Shown here: one piece after another, positions 8,718 to 16,819 of the stretch | Layout: the number at the start of each line of letters is the position of its first letter | Numbering within the stretch: the first letter of the stretch is position 1 | Source of the DNA: Streptomyces albipurpureus | GTDB lineage: Bacteria > Actinomycetota > Actinomycetes > Streptomycetales > Streptomycetaceae | Assembly (NCBI RefSeq): GCF_023701525.1 | Contig: NZ_JAMQAW010000024.1 | Location: 155,853-219,852, forward strand | Direction of reading: 5' to 3' | DNA: 64,000 nt | Notes under the pieces: generated by a model | The model's input: only the letters and a program-made list of their open reading frames with translations | The model's database searches: none | What the model was told of the DNA's origin: nothing | Translations under genes and position numbers: made by a program

Positions 8718-9685
8718 ACCGGCAGCTCCGTTGTCGTGCGGCTCTGGTCGCCTGGTACCGGCTGGTCGGGGGGTGTCGCCCCACCGCGGAGGGAGGCATA
8801 GGTCGCCGCGGCGCAGCCCGCGACGATGACGGCCGCGGCGGTGAGGGTCGCACCGTCGGGGTGGATCAGCGACTGCCCCCGCAGCGCCTGCCAGGTGACG
8901 AGCGCGAGGACCGCCACGTACGCCCCGGACGCCGTCAGCACCAGCCGCACCCGAACGCGCTCGTCGCCGAGCCGGGGGAAGCGGGCCGCGAGGAGCAGCA
9001 GGGCGAGCAGCACCAGCGGCAGTATCTGGAGAGCGTGCATGCCCACGAAGTGCGGTATGCGCAGATCGCCACCGGTCGTGGACCAGCCGGTCAGCGGCAT
9101 GGAGGCGCCGCCGTCCGCCACGCCGACACTATGGGCTCCCACGGAGGTCGCCGCGGGGTCCTTCCGCTGGTCGGCGGTGGGCATGGTCATCAGAAATCCG
9201 AGCCCCGCGCCGATCAGCGCGATCACCGAGCCCCCGCGCAGCGCCCAGGTGGACGCGCGGTCCTCGATTCGGGAGCGGAACAGCAGGACCGCGATGGTCA
9301 CCGCCGCCGTCCAGAGGATGACGATCGTGAGCGCCATGATTCTGTAGAGCAGGGTGTCGAGGTCCGTCTCGCTGTTGAAGTGGCTTCGCTTGCCGCGGAT
9401 GACCTGTCCGGTGATGATCACCATCTCGATGGCTCCGGTCGCGGCGACCGTGCTCCCCGCCCACCGGCCCACCCGTTGGCCACGGGTGATGAGGGAGAGC
9501 ATCCACGCCAACGACACCGCGTAGAGCAGAAAGGAAATCGAGAACTTAAAGGGTTTGAACCAGATGGTCGAGCCCACCAGCATGCGGTCGTCGATCAGCA
9601 TTCCCACCGCGGAGACGACTGTCATGACGGCCATCGACCCGGCGAAGATCATGAGTGGTCGGTGCCATGAGCGCCAGGAAGGCAT
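8714..9685 (-). CDS. Polytopic membrane protein of unknown function
   Basis: Predicted 323-residue integral membrane protein with about seven hydrophobic segments. The N-terminal part has PLMIFAGSMAVMTVVSAVGM and the conserved-looking block TIWFKPFKFSISFLLYAVSL, followed by GAIEMVIITGQVIRGKRSHF. A soluble loop with GGDLRIPHFVGMHALQILPL precedes the last helices, and the histidines there could be functional. I recognise no characterised family. The ATG at 9685 (MPSWRSW) is chosen over the upstream in-frame start at 9742 because a G-rich ribosome site lies just before it and the upstream part overlaps the operator region. It is coupled to the ABA4-like gene and divergent from the MerR gene, which probably controls both. 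Confidence 0.7.
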   Translation of the reverse strand: MPSWRSWHRPLMIFAGSMAVMTVVSAVGMLIDDRMLVGSTIWFKPFKFSISFLLYAVSLAWMLSLITRGQRVGRWAGSTVAATGAIEMVIITGQVIRGKRSHFNSETDLDTLLYRIMALTIVILWTAAVTIAVLLFRSRIEDRASTWALRGGSVIALIGAGLGFLMTMPTADQRKDPAATSVGAHSVGVADGGASMPLTGWSTTGGDLRIPHFVGMHALQILPLVLLALLLLAARFPRLGDERVRVRLVLTASGAYVAVLALVTWQALRGQSLIHPDGATLTAAAVIVAGCAAATYASLRGGATPPDQPVPGDQSRTTTELPV

Positions 9686-9707
9686 AGGAGTACCCCCGTC
9701 ATAGTAT

Positions 9708-9746
9708 GGATAGCGGCACTGTCCACTATCCGTAATCGTCACTATC
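9708..9746. promoter_or_regulatory. Inverted and direct repeats in the MerR/membrane-operon divergent region
   Basis: GGATAG (9708-9713) and CTATCC (9726-9731) form a dyad with a 12-nt spacer. The half-element CACTATC recurs at 9724-9730 and 9740-9746, 16 bp apart. The sites lie between the membrane operon (start 9685) and the MerR gene (start 9792), so they are good operator candidates for that regulator. Confidence 0.5.
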
Positions 9747-9791
9747 TATGATGGTCAGCGGCAATGGCAAGGGCGAAGAGGTGAACGAGCC

Positions 9792-10481
9792 GTGCGCATC
9801 GGCGAGTTGAGTCGTAGGACTGGGGTTCCAGTGCCGACGATCAAGTACTACGTACGCGAAGGGCTGCTGCCGGCCGGGCAGTTGACCAGCCCCAATCAGG
9901 CGGCCTACGGCGAAGCGCACGAGCGGCGGCTGCGGCTGATCCGTGCGCTGCTCGATGTCGGGGGGCTCAAGGTCGCCGCCATCGCGGAGGTGCTCGCCGC
10001 GGTCGATGACCCGGCCAAGTCGATACACAAGGTGCTCGGAGTGGCATCGGATCTGCTGGTGCCGCGCTACCCCGCCGCAGAGCCGGACGAAGCGCTGCTG
10101 GCCGCGCGTGAGCAGGTGGACGAACTGGTCACCCAGCGGGGTTGGCAGGACGTACACGACTGTCCGGCCAAGGAGTCACTGGCCATGGCCCTGGCCACCC
10201 TGCGGCGCGTTGGCCATGAAGACTTCGTCCAGGTGCTGGACGTCTATGCCGAAGCGGCCGAGGAGGTCGCACGCGCCGACCTGGAGGCCGTCGCGGCCAG
10301 GTCGGCCAGGTCGGCCCTGGACGGTGTGGTGGAGAGCGTCATAGTGGGAACCGTGGTCGGGGAGGCGATGTTCTCGGCGCTACGGCACCTCGCCCATGTG
10401 GACCGTTCCTCCCGGATGTACGGCGAGGCGGCGTCCCACGGGCAGGCCGCGGCGGGTGGCGATGGGGAGATCACTCGGTAG
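9792..10481 (+). CDS. MerR family transcriptional regulator
   Basis: A 229-residue DNA-binding protein. Residues 1-70 form the MerR winged-helix domain (RIGELSRRTGVPVPTIKYYVREGLLPAG, then RLRLIRALLDVGGL). The remaining 160 residues are helical (VASDLLVPRYPAAEPDEALLA and onward), longer than in metal-sensing MerR proteins, and lack a recognisable cysteine metal site, so the ligand is unknown. Such long C-termini are usual in streptomycete MerR-like regulators. The start is a GTG with GAGG about 10 nt upstream. Divergent transcription from the two-gene membrane operon, with a dyad in between, suggests local control. Confidence 0.85.
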   Translation: MRIGELSRRTGVPVPTIKYYVREGLLPAGQLTSPNQAAYGEAHERRLRLIRALLDVGGLKVAAIAEVLAAVDDPAKSIHKVLGVASDLLVPRYPAAEPDEALLAAREQVDELVTQRGWQDVHDCPAKESLAMALATLRRVGHEDFVQVLDVYAEAAEEVARADLEAVAARSARSALDGVVESVIVGTVVGEAMFSALRHLAHVDRSSRMYGEAASHGQAAAGGDGEITR

Positions 10482-10848
10482 TCCGCGGCGGCATGAGGGG
10501 GTGCGGGGTCTCTCCGGCGCCGGGCGGGGACGGGGTTCCCTCCCCTGTCATCGCCCGGGGATTCGTGAAAGCCGGCGGCATCCCGGGCATTCCTCATCAC
10601 GGCCGTCGGGCTTCTTCTCCAGCGTCGGGCCGGCCGTTGAAGCACTGCTGCCTTCAGCGTCCGTGGGGTCCAGGCCCCCCACCCCGCCGGTGAGCGGAGT
10701 GCCCTCCGCTCCGGCGGTCTCGCTGGCTGTGTCAGCTCGCGCGCTGCCGAGCGGCACCGGCCGACCGGCGGATCGGGGTGGTGCGCCCCGACGAGAAGAC
10801 CCCCCAGCCGTCCGGCCGAGGGGTCATGGCGTCGGGTGGGTCGCGCCG
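10482..10848. other. Intergenic region between MerR and siderophore-interacting genes
   Basis: The 367-bp gap between convergent genes has no convincing coding frame. It holds two stem-loops: the large one annotated separately, and a second near 10798-10825 with GACCCC/GGGGTC arms close to the end of the siderophore-interacting gene. I see nothing else. Confidence 0.6.
10684..10717. terminator. Strong convergent-gene hairpin
   Basis: Nested arms CCGCCGG (10684-10690) and CCGGCGG (10711-10717) enclose AGCGGAG (10693-10699), loop TGCC and CTCCGCT (10704-10710). The only irregularity is a 2-nt bulge. This is a likely terminator for the MerR gene and, in the opposite direction, a backup for the minus-strand gene. 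Confidence 0.65.
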
Positions 10849-11694
10849 TTAAGCCGACCGCTCCTGCTCGCGTTCCACCTGCTCGTTCCACTCGCGCTTC
10901 ACCGCGCGCCACGCCTCGTCGTTCTTGCCGTAGCGCCAGTACCCCGAGATCGACAACCGCTCACGCGGCACCTGGCGTTCCAGGCGCAGATGGCGCCGCA
11001 GCTCCTTCACGAAAGCGGCCTCGCCGTGGACGAAGGCGCACACCTCGCCCTCGGGGAAGTCCAGCCCGGTCACCGCCGACACCAGGGCCTCGCCGACCGG
11101 GCGGCCCCCGCGGTGCAGCCACTGGATCTCGACGCCGTCCGGGGTGATGAGCTTCTGCTCCTCCTCCGCGTTCTCCACCTCGACGAACGCGTGGACCAGG
11201 GCGCCCTCGGGCATCCGCTCCAGCGCCGAGGCGATCGCGGGGAGCGCGCTCTCGTCGCCGACCAGAAGATGCCAGTCCGCCCCTGCCCTCGGGGCGTAGT
11301 CACCGCTCGGGCCCAGGATGCGCAGCACATCGCCGGGCGCTGCCGCCGCGGCCCACGGCCCGGCGAGCCCCTGATCGCCGTGCACCACGAAGTCAATGGT
11401 CATTTCGCCCTGGGCGGCGTCCCAGGCGCGGACCGTATAGGTGCGGTTCGGGGGCCACTGGTCGCGTGGGAACTCCTTGCGGATGCGCACCAGATCGAAC
11501 GGCTCCGGATAGGTGATGCCCTCGGCAGGGAACACCAGCTTCACATAGCTGTCCGTGAACCCCTCCGTAGCGAAGCCGGCCAGACCCTCCCCACCGAAGA
11601 CCACCCGGATCATATGGGGGGTGAGACGCTCGGTATGGACCACACGGGCTTCGTAAATATCCCTTGGTGCAGTACGGGCCGGTTGTTCCGCCAC
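10849..11694 (-). CDS. Siderophore-interacting protein (SIP family, FAD/NAD(P)H ferric reductase)
   Basis: A cytosolic flavin-dependent reductase that removes iron from imported ferric siderophores. The 281-residue protein has the SIP FAD-binding N-terminal domain (YEARVVHTERLTPHMIRVVF; TYTVRAWD; MTIDFVVHGDQGLAGPWAA) and the NAD(P)H-binding C-terminal half (WHLLVGDESALPAIASAL; VCAFVHGEAAFVKELRRHL; ISGYWRYGKNDE). All these are standard SIP landmarks. A DtxR/DmdR-type iron box lies 23-41 nt upstream of the start, so expression should rise under iron limitation. No siderophore biosynthesis or ABC uptake genes are adjacent; the protein may serve several siderophores made elsewhere. Confidence 0.92.
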   Translation of the reverse strand: MAEQPARTAPRDIYEARVVHTERLTPHMIRVVFGGEGLAGFATEGFTDSYVKLVFPAEGITYPEPFDLVRIRKEFPRDQWPPNRTYTVRAWDAAQGEMTIDFVVHGDQGLAGPWAAAAAPGDVLRILGPSGDYAPRAGADWHLLVGDESALPAIASALERMPEGALVHAFVEVENAEEEQKLITPDGVEIQWLHRGGRPVGEALVSAVTGLDFPEGEVCAFVHGEAAFVKELRRHLRLERQVPRERLSISGYWRYGKNDEAWRAVKREWNEQVEREQERSA

Positions 11695-11716
11695 GGTGGT
11701 CTCCCTGAACTCGCGC

Positions 11717-11735
11717 AGTGCTTAGGCTTACCTAA
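11717..11735 (-). promoter_or_regulatory. Iron box (DmdR/IdeR operator)
   Basis: Read on the minus strand, TTAGGTAAGCCTAAGC matches the actinobacterial iron-box consensus TTAGGTTAGSCTAACCTAA at about 14 of 19 positions, including the complete left half. The core CTTAGG/CCTAAG (11721-11736) is palindromic. It lies just upstream of the siderophore-interacting gene, the expected target of iron-dependent DmdR repression. Confidence 0.8.
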
Positions 11736-11781
11736 GTTAACACCTGGCTCAGGAAACCACAGCTCATGCGAGCGGGGTACA

Positions 11782-12702
11782 TCACCTTTGAAGGGTGGTC
11801 AGGAGGCGTTGGAGCGGGTTGCCCAGGCCCCAGCGCGCCGAGAGGGCCTCCAGCGCCGCCGGATCGCGGGGCCCGGAAGGCAGCGCGGGTTCGAACGCCG
11901 GTAGGGAGATGTCCGAGGCCACCCGCACGACGGTCGGTGCGACCGCGACGTAGTCCCTGGCCTCATCGAGCCGTTTGCGCTGTGCGGGAGTCAGCTTGGC
12001 GGTCGGGTCGTCCACGGCCGCCATCACTCCGGCCAGATCGCCGAACGCGTCCAGCAGTTTGGTCGCCGTCTTCTCGCCGATCCCGGGCACTCCCGGCAGT
12101 CCATCGCTGGGATCACCGCGCAACACCGCCATCTCGGCGTACCCCTGGCCGTCCACCCCGTACTTCTCGCGCAGCCAGCTCTCATCCGTGATCTGGAGCA
12201 TGCCGACGCCCTTCAGTGGATACAGCACCCGGCGGGCACGGGCGTCGTCCACCAGTTGGAAGAGGTCTCGGTCGCCGGTGACGATGTCGACCGGCCCGCT
12301 GGCGCGGGCGGTGAGTGTGCCGATGACGTCGTCGGCTTCGTACCCGTCGGCGCCGACCCTGGCGATACCGAGGGCGTCCAGCACGTCGGCGATCACGGGG
12401 ACCTGGGGAGCCAGGGTGTCCGGTGTCTCCTCCTCGTCCGGACCGAGTTCGGTCTCGACCGCGACGCGGTGCGCCTTGTACGAGGGGATCAGATCGACCC
12501 GCCACTGCGGTCGCCAGTCGTTGTCCCAGCAGGCGACCAGATCGTCCGGATGGTGGTCCTGGACCAGCCGGGTGATGAATTCAAGCAGTCCGCGCACCGC
12601 GTTCACCGGTGTGCCGTCGGGTGCCCGGACGGAGTCGGGAACTCCGAAGTAGGCGCGGAAGTACAGGGAAGCGGTGTCGAGGAGCATCAGGCGTCGCGTC
12701 AC
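11782..12702 (-). CDS. 5'-3' exonuclease (Pol I 5'-nuclease domain family)
   Basis: A stand-alone FEN-like nuclease of about 306 residues, homologous to the N-terminal domain of DNA polymerase I, that removes 5' flaps or RNA primers with Mg2+. Seen are LLDTASLYFRAYFG, the helical arch with PDDLVACWDNDWR, the metal site DGYEADDVIGTL, VTGDRDLFQLVDD, and the helix-hairpin-helix region GDPSDGLPGVPGIGEKTATKLL. The frame is open further up to 12741, but GTG at 12702 (read as MTRRLMLLD) places the start just before the conserved first strand. ATG at 12687 is a third choice. The protein belongs to replication or repair, with no functional tie to its neighbours. Confidence 0.9.
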   Translation of the reverse strand: MTRRLMLLDTASLYFRAYFGVPDSVRAPDGTPVNAVRGLLEFITRLVQDHHPDDLVACWDNDWRPQWRVDLIPSYKAHRVAVETELGPDEEETPDTLAPQVPVIADVLDALGIARVGADGYEADDVIGTLTARASGPVDIVTGDRDLFQLVDDARARRVLYPLKGVGMLQITDESWLREKYGVDGQGYAEMAVLRGDPSDGLPGVPGIGEKTATKLLDAFGDLAGVMAAVDDPTAKLTPAQRKRLDEARDYVAVAPTVVRVASDISLPAFEPALPSGPRDPAALEALSARWGLGNPLQRLLTTLQR

Positions 12703-13081
12703 ACCCCGATGATGCCGCAGCCCACTGACACCGAACGGCAACGACCGACCGGGCGCGCACCCGACACCTCGGGTTCGCGACGGCCGACCCGGGGCATCCG
12801 GGGCCGCGAGAGGGCCGTCAGGGGTCGCGCGGAGTCACACAGGAACCCCAGAGAGGTGCAATCGACTAGCCCAAAGTGGGCAAAGGTGACGTGGGTCACT
12901 CTTTTGTTTGTTTTCGCAGGCCAGGGGCAGGCGTGCCCCTTGAGCCGCTCCCGGTTGCAGTTTCAGCAGCAACACCAGTAACAACCGCAACGGGGAGTGA
13001 GCGGGCGGAACCCGCCGGGCTCATCTGCGATCCACCAGGAGGGGCTGGTTGATCGTTTCGTTCCAACGGCGTGAGGTGTAT
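12703..13081. promoter_or_regulatory. Control region of the glycine-betaine transporter operon
   Basis: No gene is seen in this 379-bp stretch. It contains the dyad GTGAC-GTGG-GTCAC at 12886-12899, followed by a T-rich stretch (CTTTTGTTTGTTTTC, about 12900-12914) that stands out from the GC-rich surroundings. A stem-loop at 12999-13022 (outer GAGC/GCTC, inner GGCGG/CCGCC) lies shortly before a strong AGGAGG at 13037-13042. Osmotic control of betaine uptake is expected, so these are candidate operator and leader elements; their function is inferred. Confidence 0.45.
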
Positions 13082-14230
13082 GTGTCCAGGCTCCAGTCCG
13101 AGCACTTGTACAAGGTGTTCGGCAGACGACCCGACGAAGCGGTACGCAGGCTCGAAGAAGGCGCTGACCGTGCCGAACTTCGCTCCGACGGCACGACGGC
13201 TGCCGTGATCGACGCCTCGTTCACGGTCGAGCCTGGCCAGACGTTCGTCGTCATGGGCCTCTCGGGGTCCGGCAAGTCCACCCTGCTGCGGATGCTCAAC
13301 GGGCTGCTCGCCCCGACCGCCGGCCGCGTTCTCTTCGATGGCCAGGACCTGACCGCCCTGAGCCCCCGCGAGCTGCGCGCCGTACGCTCCACCAAGATCA
13401 GTATGGTCTTTCAGCACTTCGCCCTCTTCCCCCACCGCAGCGTGCTCGACAACGCCGGATACGGCCTTGAGGTGCAGGGCGTGTCCGCGCCCGAGCGCAG
13501 ACGGCGCGCGACGGAGGCCCTGGAGCTGGTCGGCCTCGCCGGTTGGGAGGACTCCTGGCCCGATGAGCTCTCCGGCGGAATGCAGCAGCGGGTCGGGCTG
13601 GCCCGAGCGCTCGCCACTGACGCTGATCTCCTGCTGATGGACGAGTCCTTCAGCGCGCTCGACCCGCTGATCCGCCGCGATATGCAGGATCAGCTCCTTG
13701 AGCTTCAGAAGACGCTCAAGAAGACCATTGTCTTCATCACCCACGACCTCAACGAGGCCATGCGGCTCGGCGACCAGATCGCCGTGATGCGGGACGGCAG
13801 AATCGTTCAGCTCGGCACGGCGGAGGACATTCTCGTCACCCCCGCCGATGACTATGTCGCCTCCTTCACCCAGGACGTGGATCGATCCAGGGTGCTGACC
13901 GCCGGCGCGATCATGGCGGACGCCGACAGCGCGTACGGAATGGTGACGGACAGCGGCCGGAAGCTGACCTGCGCCAAGGACGTGCTCGCCGCCGCGCCGA
14001 TCACGGTCATGGCCGATGCCCCGATCGTCGGACTCTTCACCCCCTGCTCGGCCACCGACGCGCCCGTCGCCGTCGTCGACGACTCCGGTGAGCTCACCGG
14101 AGTCGTCCCGCGCTCCCGGCTGCTCGCCGTCCTGGGTGAGCCCATGGGCTCACCGGAACCGGCCGCGAAGACGGCTTCCCTCTCCACCCCGGACGCGGAC
14201 CTGGACGCCAGGGAGGTAGCCCGTGCCTAG
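13082..14230 (+). CDS. Glycine betaine/L-proline ABC transporter ATP-binding protein
   Basis: The ATPase of an osmoprotectant importer of the ProV/OpuAA class. Walker A GLSGSGKS (about residue 60), Q-loop FQHFALFPH, signature ELSGGMQQRVGLARAL, Walker B LLLMDESFSALDP and the H-loop ITHD are all intact. A C-terminal CBS-like regulatory region (about residues 265-370) follows, as in ionic-strength sensors of this family. GTG at 13082 (MSRLQSEHLYKVFG) matches the family N-terminus. A TTG at 13049 with AGGAGG 6 nt upstream is a serious alternative and would add 11 residues. It overlaps the permease gene by 8 nt. It forms an operon with the fused permease/binding protein. Confidence 0.93.
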   Translation: MSRLQSEHLYKVFGRRPDEAVRRLEEGADRAELRSDGTTAAVIDASFTVEPGQTFVVMGLSGSGKSTLLRMLNGLLAPTAGRVLFDGQDLTALSPRELRAVRSTKISMVFQHFALFPHRSVLDNAGYGLEVQGVSAPERRRRATEALELVGLAGWEDSWPDELSGGMQQRVGLARALATDADLLLMDESFSALDPLIRRDMQDQLLELQKTLKKTIVFITHDLNEAMRLGDQIAVMRDGRIVQLGTAEDILVTPADDYVASFTQDVDRSRVLTAGAIMADADSAYGMVTDSGRKLTCAKDVLAAAPITVMADAPIVGLFTPCSATDAPVAVVDDSGELTGVVPRSRLLAVLGEPMGSPEPAAKTASLSTPDADLDAREVARA

Positions 14231-16019
14231 GCTCCCCCTCGGTGATGTGGTCGATCGGGGTGTCGACTGGCTCCAGTTCCACCTCTCCTGGCTGTTCGAC
14301 GCGATCAGTTCCTTTGTCACCGGCATGTACGACGGCATCGACGCGGCCCTCTCCGCGCCCGAGCCGCTGCTCTTCGCCGGTGTCCTGGCCGTACTGGCCT
14401 GGTGGCTGCGCGGACTGCTCGCCGGTGTTCTCGCCTTCGCGGGCTTCGCGCTGGTGGACTCCATCGAACTCTGGGACGAGGCCATGTCGACGCTGTCGCT
14501 GGTGCTCGTCGCCACCGTCGTCACCCTGGCCATCGCCGTACCGCTCGGCATCTGGGCCTCGCGCTCCAAGACGGTCAGCGCGATCATCCGGCCGGTGCTG
14601 GACTTCATGCAGACCATGCCGGCCATGGTCTATCTGATCCCGGGCATCATCTTCTTCGGGGTCGGGGTGGTTCCCGGCATCATCGCCACGATCGTCTTCG
14701 CCCTGCCGCCCGGTGTGCGGATGACCGAGCTCGGTATCCGCCAGGTCGACAAGGAACTGGTGGAGGCCGCCGAGGCGTTCGGCACCACCCCGAAGGACAC
14801 CCTCATCCGCGTACAGCTTCCGCTGGCGCTGCCCACGATCATGGCCGGGGTCAACCAGGTCATCATGCTCGGACTGTCCATGGTGGTCATCGCCGGCATG
14901 GTCGGCGGGGGCGGGCTCGGTGGAGCGGTCTACCGGGCGATCGGCAATGTCGACATCGGCCTCGGCTTCGAGGCGGGCGTCTCCATCGTCATCCTCGCCA
15001 TGTACCTCGACCGGATCACCGGTGAACTCGGCCGTCAGGTCTCCCCACTCGGTCGACGTGCGATCGCCCGGGCCAAGGAGGCCGCCGGTGGCCCCTCGCT
15101 CTGGAACTACCGGCCGCAGCCCGTGGTCGCCCTCGTCGGTGTGGTGATCCTCGCGCTGGTCGCCGGCGGTATGGGCGTCTTCGGCGGCGCGGGCAAGGCG
15201 GACGAAGAGCGTGCTGGTGGGATCGGCAAGGGCCGTGAGGTGACCATCGGCTACATCCCCTGGGACGAGGGCATCGCCTCCACCTTCCTCTGGAAGGAGG
15301 TGCTGGAGCGGCGCGGCTTCGCGGTCGAGACCCAACAACTGGAGGCCGGCGCCCTCTACACCGGGCTCGCCGGCGGTCAGATCGACTTCCAGACCGATGC
15401 CTGGCTGCCGATCACCCATGCCACGTACTGGAAGAAGTACGCGAGCGAACTGGAAGACCTCGGCCCCTGGTACGGCCCCACATCGCTGGAGCTCTCCGTT
15501 CCCTCGTACGTCAAGGGCGTCGACTCGCTCGACGACCTCAAGGGCCAGTCGGCGAGGTTCGAGGGGCGCGTCATCGGCATCGAGCCGAGCGCCGGGATGA
15601 TGGGACTCCTGAAGGACAAGGTCCTCAAGGAGTACGGCCTCACCGGCGAGTACAAGGTCATCGACGGCTCCACCCCCGGCATGCTCGCCGAACTGAAGCG
15701 CGCGTACCAGAAGAAGGAACCCGTGCTGACGACCCTCTGGTCGCCGCACTGGGCCTACAGCACCTATGACCTGAAGAAGCTGAAGGACCCGAAGAACGCC
15801 TGGGGCAAGGGCGATGGAGTGCACACCGTCGCACGCAAGGGGTTCTCGGCGGACCAGCCCGAGATCGCCCAGTGGCTCAAGGACTTCCGGCTCACCGAGA
15901 AGCAGCTCACGGATCTTGAGGCGGAGATCCAGCAGGCGGGCAAGGGCGAGGAACAGGACGCAGTCCGCACCTGGCTGAGTGAGAATCCGCAGGTTGAGAA
16001 GGCCATGGCACCGCAGTAG
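14223..16019 (+). CDS. Glycine betaine transporter permease fused to substrate-binding protein
   Basis: A 598-residue fusion combining the ProW/OpuAB permease with an OpuAC-type binding domain. Residues 1-320 hold the membrane helices and the EAA loop (VDKELVEAAEAFGTTPKDTLIRVQLPLALPTI split around residues 177-203). A final helix near residue 305 leads into the extracellular binding domain (REVTIGYIPWDEGIASTFLW, FQTDAWLPITHATYW, GIEPSAGMMGLL, VLTTLWSPHWAY). The aromatic residues in TDAWLP and WSPHW are those that usually cage the trimethylammonium head. Fusion of binding protein to permease is known for OpuA. With the ATPase it makes a complete two-gene importer for osmotic stress. Confidence 0.94.
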   Translation: MPRLPLGDVVDRGVDWLQFHLSWLFDAISSFVTGMYDGIDAALSAPEPLLFAGVLAVLAWWLRGLLAGVLAFAGFALVDSIELWDEAMSTLSLVLVATVVTLAIAVPLGIWASRSKTVSAIIRPVLDFMQTMPAMVYLIPGIIFFGVGVVPGIIATIVFALPPGVRMTELGIRQVDKELVEAAEAFGTTPKDTLIRVQLPLALPTIMAGVNQVIMLGLSMVVIAGMVGGGGLGGAVYRAIGNVDIGLGFEAGVSIVILAMYLDRITGELGRQVSPLGRRAIARAKEAAGGPSLWNYRPQPVVALVGVVILALVAGGMGVFGGAGKADEERAGGIGKGREVTIGYIPWDEGIASTFLWKEVLERRGFAVETQQLEAGALYTGLAGGQIDFQTDAWLPITHATYWKKYASELEDLGPWYGPTSLELSVPSYVKGVDSLDDLKGQSARFEGRVIGIEPSAGMMGLLKDKVLKEYGLTGEYKVIDGSTPGMLAELKRAYQKKEPVLTTLWSPHWAYSTYDLKKLKDPKNAWGKGDGVHTVARKGFSADQPEIAQWLKDFRLTEKQLTDLEAEIQQAGKGEEQDAVRTWLSENPQVEKAMAPQ

Positions 16020-16056
16020 CCGTCCTGGGCGGTACGGCACCGGATGACACGGTGTG

Positions 16057-16093
16057 AGGGGGTGGTCCCGTTGGGTCAACGGGTGCCACCCCT
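16057..16093. terminator. Stem-loop after the betaine operon
   Basis: AGGGG.TGG (16057-16065) pairs with CCACCCCT (16086-16093), and inner CCCGTT (16067-16072) pairs with AACGGG (16078-16083). It starts about 37 bp after the permease stop, a likely end of the betaine transcript. A second perfect 7-bp hairpin lies at 16119-16134, upstream of the XRE-cupin gene. Confidence 0.6.
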
Positions 16094-16217
16094 TCCCGCT
16101 GAGTGCGCCAGGCACCCGTCCAGCGCCCGCTGGATACCTGGCCTGTGCACCGTATACGCGCGACCGGGGCCGGAAGCTGCGTATGGTGAGACAGGACCAG
16201 GAAGGGGAGCTGGGCGG

Positions 16218-16817
16218 ATGGACGCAAAGGACGGCAAGGACCCGAAGGAGAGCGAACCGCTTCGGGTGGGTGCCGCTGTGCGCAGGCGCCGGCGCACCCT
16301 GGAGCTCACCCTTGCCGTGGTCGCCGAGCGCAGCGGTCTCTCCGTGCCCTTCCTCAGCCAGATCGAGAACGAACGGGCCCGTCCGAGCACCCGCTCGCTC
16401 CAGTTGGTCGCCGACGCCCTGGAAACCACCGTGGGACGGCTGATGGCCGCATCCGACGCGGCCAGGACCGTCGCCGTCGTACGGGCCCGGACCACCCCCG
16501 TCGACGAAGCGGAACCAATCGTCCCGCGCGAGGGCGGTGGAATCCGGCGGCTGGTGCACGGACGGCATCAGTTGGAGGCCCTGGAGTTCACCGGGGAACG
16601 CGACACCGACGGTGAGTTCCAGCACCGCAACGACGAGATCATGTATGTCGCCGACGGTGCGGTGGAGGTGGAGGCCGAGGGCCGGGCCTACCGGCTGGGC
16701 AGCGGCGACGCGCTCTTTCTGTCCGGCGGGGTGCGCCATCGTTGGCGCGCCACCCTCCCGGAGACCCGGATCCTGGTGGTCACCGTCGCCGAGCACCTTG
16801 ACACGCCGGAGCGCTAG
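16218..16817 (+). CDS. XRE-family regulator with C-terminal cupin domain
   Basis: A 199-residue transcription factor. Residues about 15-75 form an XRE helix-turn-helix (VGAAVRRRRRTLELTLAVVA, SGLSVPFLSQIENERARPS). Residues about 105-195 form a double-stranded beta-helix cupin (EFQHRNDEIMYVADGAVEVE; YRLGSGDALFLSGGVRHRW) with histidines and a glutamate where metal ligands usually sit. ATG at 16218 follows a purine-rich ribosome site; the open frame runs further upstream but without homology. It ends 2 nt before the BtuF-like gene, so the two are cotranscribed. The ligand is unknown. Related regulators often control amino acid or polyamine genes. Confidence 0.85.
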   Translation: MDAKDGKDPKESEPLRVGAAVRRRRRTLELTLAVVAERSGLSVPFLSQIENERARPSTRSLQLVADALETTVGRLMAASDAARTVAVVRARTTPVDEAEPIVPREGGGIRRLVHGRHQLEALEFTGERDTDGEFQHRNDEIMYVADGAVEVEAEGRAYRLGSGDALFLSGGVRHRWRATLPETRILVVTVAEHLDTPER

Positions 16818-16819
16818 CG

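Noticed and set aside
14094..16796. Minus-strand open frame of about 900 codons across the betaine permease
   Set aside because: Low-complexity Gly/Asp/His-rich translation, antisense to a clear transporter gene; a codon-bias shadow.
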